Source: Gilliamella sp. WF3-4 (GTDB lineage: Bacteria > Pseudomonadota > Gammaproteobacteria > Enterobacterales > Orbaceae). Taken from it: a DNA stretch of 64,000 nucleotides. Each line of letters begins with the position of its first letter. Within the stretch, counting starts at the first letter, position 1. Below, piece after piece: positions 58,028-64,000 of this stretch. Below the pieces are notes generated by a model. It was not told the origin of the DNA. It searched no databases and saw only the letters and a list, made by a program, of their open reading frames with translations. The translations under genes and the position numbers were made by a program. Location of the stretch: positions 62,001 to 126,000 of the forward strand of contig NZ_LZGW01000007.1 of NCBI RefSeq assembly GCF_001690275.1. Reading direction: 5' to 3'.

Positions 58028-58225
58028 ATGCCTAAAATTAAAACTGTAAAAGGCGCAGCAAAGCGCTTTAAAAAAACAGCTTCTGGTGGCTTTAAGCATA
58101 AGCAAGCTAACAAAAGTCATATCCTAACTAAAAAATCAACTAAGCGTAAACGTCATTTACGTGGTTTGACCACCGTGTCAAAAGGCGATTTAGGTTTAGT
58201 TACTGCGTGTGTTCCATACGCTTAA
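58028..58225 (+). CDS. rpmI: 50S ribosomal protein L35
   Basis: The 65-residue basic protein [20 protein letters not shown] is full length. The frame opens five codons earlier, but the ATG at 58028 is the family start. In E. coli, L20 represses rpmI-rplT through an RNA structure upstream of rpmI. The 84-nt gap here could hold it, but I could not derive the fold. Confidence 0.97.
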   Translation: MPKIKTVKGAAKRFKKTASGGFKHKQANKSHILTKKSTKRKRHLRGLTTVSKGDLGLVTACVPYA

Positions 58226-58254
58226 GTTATTGGTTAATTATTTAGAGGATATAA

Positions 58255-58611
<357 letters not shown>

Positions 58612-58620
58612 TAGCTTTAT

Positions 58621-58644
58621 AAAAGCCGAGTTATCTCGGCTTTT
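58621..58644 (+). terminator. Terminator after rplT
   Basis: AAAAGCCGAG-TTAT-CTCGGCTTTT, followed by ATATTTT. Confidence 0.9.
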
Positions 58645-58678
58645 ATATTTTCATTTTTATTATAAGGGTTGATTAATT

Positions 58679-58733
58679 ATGAAGTTAGTTATTTTTCGTT
58701 TCTTTTTTGATTGCTTTAGCAATACTATTTTGT

Positions 58734-58735
<2 letters not shown>
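58679..58735 (+). CDS. pheM: pheST attenuator leader peptide
   Basis: An 18-codon frame, MKLVIFRFFFDCFSNTIL, with five Phe codons including three in a row, lies between the rplT terminator and the pheS attenuator. E. coli PheM is [14 protein letters not shown], so IFRFFF is shared. Ribosome stalling at the Phe codons when charged tRNA-Phe is scarce would favour antitermination. TAAGGG lies before the ATG. Confidence 0.88.
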
Positions 58736-59800
<1,065 letters not shown>

Positions 59801-59816
59801 TTCTGGAGATCAAAAC

Positions 59817-62204
59817 ATGAAATTTAGTGAAAGTTGGCTACGTGAATGGATCAATCCAGAAATTAGTAGCGAAACGTTAGCTGATCAATTAACAATGGCT
59901 GGTTTAGAAGTCGATGATGTTGAAAAAGTAGCAGGCGATTTTACAGGTGTTGTTGTCGGTAAAGTCGTTGAATGTATGCAACATCCTAATGCAGACAAAC
60001 TTCGTGTCACAAAAGTTGATATTGGGAAAGCTGAATTACTGGATATAGTTTGCGGGGCTCCAAATTGCCGTAAAGGTTTAATGGTTGCTTGTGCAACGGT
60101 AGGCGCTGTATTGCCCGGCGATTTTAAAATAAAACCAGCTAAATTGCGGGGAGAGCCATCAGAAGGCATGTTGTGCTCTTATTCTGAATTAGGAATTTCT
60201 GATGAACATAATGGTATTATTGAATTACCTGATAATGCGCCGTTAGGACAAGACATTCGTGAATATTTGAATTTAAATGATGTCATGATTGATATCAGCG
60301 TAACACCGAATAGAGCAGATTGCTTTGGTATTATTGGCGTTGCTAGAGATATTTCTGCAGTTAACAACGTTCCAATGAAAGAACTACAAGTTGACAGTAT
60401 GCCTGCAACCATTACCGATACTTTATCAATACAGATAGATGCTCCTCAAGCCGCTCCTCGCTATTTGGGACGTGTAATCAAAAATATTAATGTTAATGCA
60501 GCCACTCCACTTTGGATGAAAGAGAAATTACGTCGAGGTGGAATTCGTTCAATTGATGCAGTTGTAGATATAACTAACTATGTATTATTAGAACTTGGTC
60601 ATCCAATGCATGCATTTGATTTGACTCAGATAGAAAAGGGAATAGTTGTTCGTTACGCAAGTAATGGTGAAAAACTGGTCTTACTTAACGGTAATGAAGT
60701 TAACCTTAATGATAAAACTTTAGTCATTGCCGATCACCAAAAGGTTTTGGCTTTAGCCGGAATTATGGGTGGTGAAAAATCGGCTGTAACACAAACAACT
60801 AAAGATGTATTTCTTGAATCTGCATTTTTTAGTCCATTAGTAATAACAGGTAAAGCTCGTGAATATGGCTTACATACTGAAGCTTCGCATCGTTATGAAC
60901 GTGGTGTTGATCCATCTTTACAATTTGTTGCAATGGAACGAGCAAGTCAATTACTAGTTGATATTTGTGGTGGTGAAGTTGGTCCAATTATCGAGGTAAC
61001 ACAGCAAAGTGAACTACCAAAACAAGCAATAATTAAACTTCGTCGCAATAGAATTGATCGTATCATTGGTTATGCAATTGAGACACAAAAAATCACCGAT
61101 ATTTTAATTAGGCTTGGTTGTGAAGTCGAATACAATGACAATGTTTGGACTGTAAAATCACCGAGTTGGCGTTTTGATTTGCAAATCGAAGAAGATTTAG
61201 TTGAAGAAATTGCGCGTATTTATGGCTATAACAATATTCCAAATGCCAATTTAAAAATTGAGTCAGTAATGAAACCAAAGCCGGAAAGCCAAATATCATT
61301 ACGAAGAATAAAAGACTTATTAGTTGATAGAGGATATCAAGAAGCCGTAACATATAGCTTTGTTGACCCCAAAATTCAACACATTCTTCACCCTGAGCAG
61401 CCAGAGATCACATTACCTAACCCCATTTCAAGTGAAATGTCAGTTATGCGTTTATCACTATGGTCTGGCTTATTAGATGCAGTGCTATACAACCAAAATC
61501 GCCAGCAATCTCGGGTTAGATTGTTTGAAACAGGATTGCGTTTTATACCTGATGAAAAAGATGAATTAGGTGTACGTCAAGAGTTAATGTTATCAGGCAT
61601 TATTACAGGTAGCTTATATGAAGAGCATTGGCAACTTCCTAAAAAGAATGTCGATTTCTATGATCTTAAAGGTGATATTGAATCAATTTTTTCTCTTTTA
61701 GGCTGTGCGGATAAAGTACAGTTTAAAAAAGCTCAGCTACCTGCCTTGCATCCTGGACAAAGTGCTACTATCTATTTGAATGATGAGCTATTAGGCTATC
61801 TAGGTGTGTTACATCCAGAAATTGAAAAAAAATTATCTTTAAATAGTAAAACACTTGTTTTTGAAATAAATTTAGCTAAAATTAATAACAAGACAGTACC
61901 TGTTGCTCAAGACTTATCAAAGTATCCTTCGAACAAACGAGATATAGCTATTGTGGTATCAAATACAATTCCAGTAGCTGATATTATTTCTGAGTGTAAG
62001 CGGGCTGGTGGTGAGCAACTTATTAAAGTTAATTTGTTTGATGTTTACCAAGGTGAAAATATCAAAGAAAATCAAAAAAGTCTTGCTATCAGTTTGATTT
62101 TACAAGATAAATCACGTACACTTGAAGAAGAAGATATAACAAACATTGTAAGTAAATGCGTTACTGCTTTACAAAATCGTTTTAAAGCCCTATTAAGAGA
62201 ATAA
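59817..62204 (+). CDS. pheT: Phenylalanine-tRNA ligase beta subunit
   Basis: PheT contributes structural, tRNA-binding and editing domains. The 795 residues equal E. coli. A tRNA-binding OB domain lies at residues 40-150 ([26 protein letters not shown] in pieces), then the B3/B4 editing domain ([19 protein letters not shown]), the B5 domain, a degenerate synthetase fold, and a C-terminal ferredoxin-fold anticodon-binding domain ([19 protein letters not shown]). It begins 16 bp after pheS. Confidence 0.97.
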   Translation: MKFSESWLREWINPEISSETLADQLTMAGLEVDDVEKVAGDFTGVVVGKVVECMQHPNADKLRVTKVDIGKAELLDIVCGAPNCRKGLMVACATVGAVLPGDFKIKPAKLRGEPSEGMLCSYSELGISDEHNGIIELPDNAPLGQDIREYLNLNDVMIDISVTPNRADCFGIIGVARDISAVNNVPMKELQVDSMPATITDTLSIQIDAPQAAPRYLGRVIKNINVNAATPLWMKEKLRRGGIRSIDAVVDITNYVLLELGHPMHAFDLTQIEKGIVVRYASNGEKLVLLNGNEVNLNDKTLVIADHQKVLALAGIMGGEKSAVTQTTKDVFLESAFFSPLVITGKAREYGLHTEASHRYERGVDPSLQFVAMERASQLLVDICGGEVGPIIEVTQQSELPKQAIIKLRRNRIDRIIGYAIETQKITDILIRLGCEVEYNDNVWTVKSPSWRFDLQIEEDLVEEIARIYGYNNIPNANLKIESVMKPKPESQISLRRIKDLLVDRGYQEAVTYSFVDPKIQHILHPEQPEITLPNPISSEMSVMRLSLWSGLLDAVLYNQNRQQSRVRLFETGLRFIPDEKDELGVRQELMLSGIITGSLYEEHWQLPKKNVDFYDLKGDIESIFSLLGCADKVQFKKAQLPALHPGQSATIYLNDELLGYLGVLHPEIEKKLSLNSKTLVFEINLAKINNKTVPVAQDLSKYPSNKRDIAIVVSNTIPVADIISECKRAGGEQLIKVNLFDVYQGENIKENQKSLAISLILQDKSRTLEEEDITNIVSKCVTALQNRFKALLRE

Positions 62205-62208
62205 TAAT

Positions 62209-62502
62209 ATGACATTAACTAAAGCTGATATTGCAGATCGTCTTGCCGAAAAATTTACCATTGATCGTCAAGAAGCTAAAGTCCTTGTTGAACTCTTTTT
62301 TGAAGAGATTCGAGTGGCTTTGGAAAAAGGGGAGCCAGTAAAATTATCTGGATTTGGTAATTTTTCGGTACGAGATAAAAACTCACGGCCTGGACGAAAT
62401 CCTAAAACAGGGGAAAGTGTTGATATCTCAGCTCGCCGAGTTGTTACCTTTAGACCTGGAATTAAATTCAGAGAGCGTGTAGAAAAAAATTTAGTTATCT
62501 AA
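62209..62502 (+). CDS. ihfA: Integration host factor alpha subunit
   Basis: IHF-alpha pairs with IHF-beta to bend DNA at specific sites. The 97-residue protein has the HU/IHF fold with the DNA-intercalating arm [20 protein letters not shown] (Pro in the RPGRNP turn) and the start [16 protein letters not shown]. It is 4 bp after pheT, the conserved pheST-ihfA order. Confidence 0.97.
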   Translation: MTLTKADIADRLAEKFTIDRQEAKVLVELFFEEIRVALEKGEPVKLSGFGNFSVRDKNSRPGRNPKTGESVDISARRVVTFRPGIKFRERVEKNLVI

Positions 62503-62532
62503 TATTAAGTTCTTATTCTGCTTGCTTAATAT

Positions 62533-62571
62533 AATAGCCTTTCTCTTATTAAGAACACTGGGAAGGCTATT
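62533..62571 (+). terminator. Terminator after ihfA
   Basis: AATAGCCTT and AAGGCTATT arms with a 21-nt loop (possibly holding an inner hairpin), followed by TTATTTAT. Confidence 0.75.
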
Positions 62572-62631
62572 TTATTTATAAATAATGCTTGTATTAATTT
62601 CGTAAATAAAGCATAATAACCGTTCTTCAAT

Positions 62632-62740
62632 GGAGGCTCTATGGGTCCTCTTGCAACATTTTTTTGCTCATCAGGTCAGGTTCGGAAGGAAGCAGCCAAA
62701 GTAAAAAATATGTGTGTGGGATGTGGCTGATAGAGTTTCC
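62632..62740 (+). ncRNA. ffs: 4.5S RNA of the signal recognition particle
   Basis: The RNA starts GGAGGCTCTATGGGTCCTC, has the highly conserved Ffh-binding loop CAGGTCAGGTTCGGAAGGAA and GCAGCCAAAG, and ends GGGATGTGGCTGATAGAG with TTTCC pairing back to the 5' GGAGG. The length (about 109 nt) matches E. coli 4.5S RNA (114). It joins Ffh to form the particle that targets membrane proteins. Confidence 0.95.
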
Positions 62741-62743
62741 TCC

Positions 62744-62767
62744 CAAACTTATTTTACAGTAAGTTTG
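62744..62767. terminator. Hairpin after ffs
   Basis: CAAACTTA and TAAGTTTG arms with an 8-nt loop just past the 4.5S RNA. No strong T run on the plus strand. Confidence 0.5.
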
Positions 62768-63939
62768 CCTATTCTTATAAATTATAACTAATTAGGTGTT
62801 ATTTATAATTTACAACATATTAAGAAAATAAGAAAAAATAACTTCTTGATAACAAATAAAGTTATTTTGTCATATCCATCCTTTATCTCAACAATAACTG
62901 CAATGTAAATAATATGCTATTAAATACTAGATTGTAATTAAATAATTTTGCGCTAGTTATATCATTAAATATTAATAATATAACATTAATAAAAAACATA
63001 AGATGAGCTTGCTTTCCCGCTTTTTTGCCGTCGCGATAATATCACTAAATAATCCACTGATGCTTTAGTTGCAAATTCATCTATTGAAAATCCTTTGTCT
63101 TTGGTATTTCTATTTGGTGACAATCTCTCTTTTAATTAAAATAATTACTAAATTTATTATGCAAATTTGATTCGTTAATAAAAAGATTTGTTTACAATCG
63201 TCGATAGAACAAATTGATCAGGGTGTTGAAATTTAGCTGCGTGGAATAAACATATTATCAAAATGGTCGAGTTTAATTAACTTTTTTCTAACAAAATCGT
63301 TGATCCATGTATTAGTCATAGCCATATGACACCTCTCTTTAAACAGAAAGTTCACAATCATAAAAGCCATGTGATATTGTATTATGTTAGATTTGATGAT
63401 AATGTAATTGAGTAATGCCTTGTTTTAGCTCAATTTACAGTAGGCTTTGTGCATTTTAATATGAATACACATTATTAATGCAAAAGTAATCAAATTTTAC
63501 AGATAGATGTTGCTAGCGCACTGGTAAATGGGCAAAAAGGATTTACTTGTTGCGCAATTGCTTACCATTATTTTTTGTTGGATTTGTGGCATTAAATACC
63601 GACAATAGCGATGGGGTATGGATGCGCATGTATGGTACTGATGCTTTTGGCTTGCTTTGCCTGAGTTTTCCATACTTGTCAATAGTCTTACGATAAAGGA
63701 AAATAATAATTTATTGCGCTAGTTACGATCTACTATTAATAAAATACATGCTGGCACACTACAGAAGATACCAAAAGTAAAAAATATTATTATTTTTCCC
63801 CATCAGAATAAGATTTTTTTAAAAGAATGTAGTGAAATATGGGTGATAAAACACCTAGCTAAGTAACCATCAGCAATAAAGCAGATTTACTAGTAGCATT
63901 TTTAACGTATTTTGGGAAGGGTTAATTTAAGGAGTATAA
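62768..63939. other. Coding-poor stretch with decayed frames
   Basis: No intact gene. On the minus strand a 30-codon frame from 63334 (MAMTNTWINDFVRKKLIKLD) ends in a stop, and a separate open piece near 63110-63000 reads NTKDKGFSIDEFATKASVDY. These may be parts of one lost gene. On the plus strand 63523-63696 is open without a start (GKWAKRIYLLRNCLPLFFVG and on), hydrophobic, possibly the tail of a membrane protein. None is recognisable. Confidence 0.4.
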
Positions 63940-64000
63940 ATGAATATTTTTTCACGCTTATTTGGTAAGAAATCAAAATTACAACAAGCTGATGAAGCAT
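63940..64000 (+). CDS. Start of an unidentified gene, cut by the window edge
   Basis: TAAGGAG precedes an ATG at 63940, giving MNIFSRLFGKKSKLQQADEA before the edge. An amphipathic basic start followed by a polar linker is seen in several cytosolic or membrane-associated proteins. Twenty residues are too few to name it. Confidence 0.6.
   Translation, partial: MNIFSRLFGKKSKLQQADEA

Noticed and set aside
63497-63682. 61-codon minus-strand frame near the right edge
   Set aside because: The opposite strand gives a better hydrophobic open frame, and neither has a ribosome site or known match.

Overview
The window is AT-rich gammaproteobacterial chromosome. FabB with a FabR-type operator, MlaA, FeoABC, LptFG, DnaX with an A AAA AAG slip site, the thrS-infC-rpmI-rplT-pheM-pheST-ihfA block, a 4.5S RNA and an argW-like tRNA all resemble Enterobacterales/Pasteurellales. 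The low GC, short intergenic remnants and relic insertion sequences suggest a host-associated member such as Orbaceae (the Gilliamella/Frischella group). That family assignment is inference from gene content, not shown by any marker search.

Layout. 0-4.6 kb: fabB, a two-gene radical-SAM/DUF4130 module behind a perfect LexA box, and mlaA. 4.7-5.8 kb: tRNA-Arg(CCU) without an encoded CCA, then a three-repeat, two-spacer type I-F CRISPR mini-array with no cas genes in view. 5.8-12.1 kb: feoABC, talB, tkt. 12.2-15.0 kb: a decaying patch (phosphoethanolamine-transferase tail, a coupled small gene pair with one member broken), then a divergent tetR/HPP membrane gene pair around a 15-bp inverted-repeat operator. 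15.5-18.3 kb: a DUF421 protein, a DksA-like zinc finger, and an msrA-cytochrome b561-msrB operon. 18.4-28.7 kb: lptFG, pepA-holC, dnaX-ybaB, ruvAB (SOS box), cysK.

29.3-41.2 kb is a relic genomic island. IS256- and IS3-family remnants lie on its left. In the middle is a type I secreted RTX protein of 1333 residues with its HlyB- and HlyD-like exporter genes. On its right are a truncated IS3 element and a broken P4-type integrase next to the 3' end of tRNA-Gly. The RTX protein starts with a region resembling ADP-ribosyl cyclases (CD38 type) and is preceded by a decayed small gene that could once have encoded its immunity protein.

41.2-50.6 kb (minus strand): artPJQM (arginine ABC importer, ArgR-like box), uvrC, pgsA and two tRNAs form one long directional block; upstream are yohJK-sanA and sbcB. 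50.8-51.4 kb: a second, more decayed copy of the IS3 element inserted in another integrase fragment. 51.7-55.2 kb: a CPA1 antiporter abutting ubiT, recO, and the UPF0178 gene. 55.4-62.5 kb: the thrS-to-ihfA translation operon with its classic RNA controls intact: an anticodon-mimic operator before thrS, an AUU start for infC, and a pheM leader peptide with attenuator. 62.6 kb: ffs (4.5S RNA). The last 1.2 kb is coding-poor, followed by the first 20 codons of an unidentified gene.
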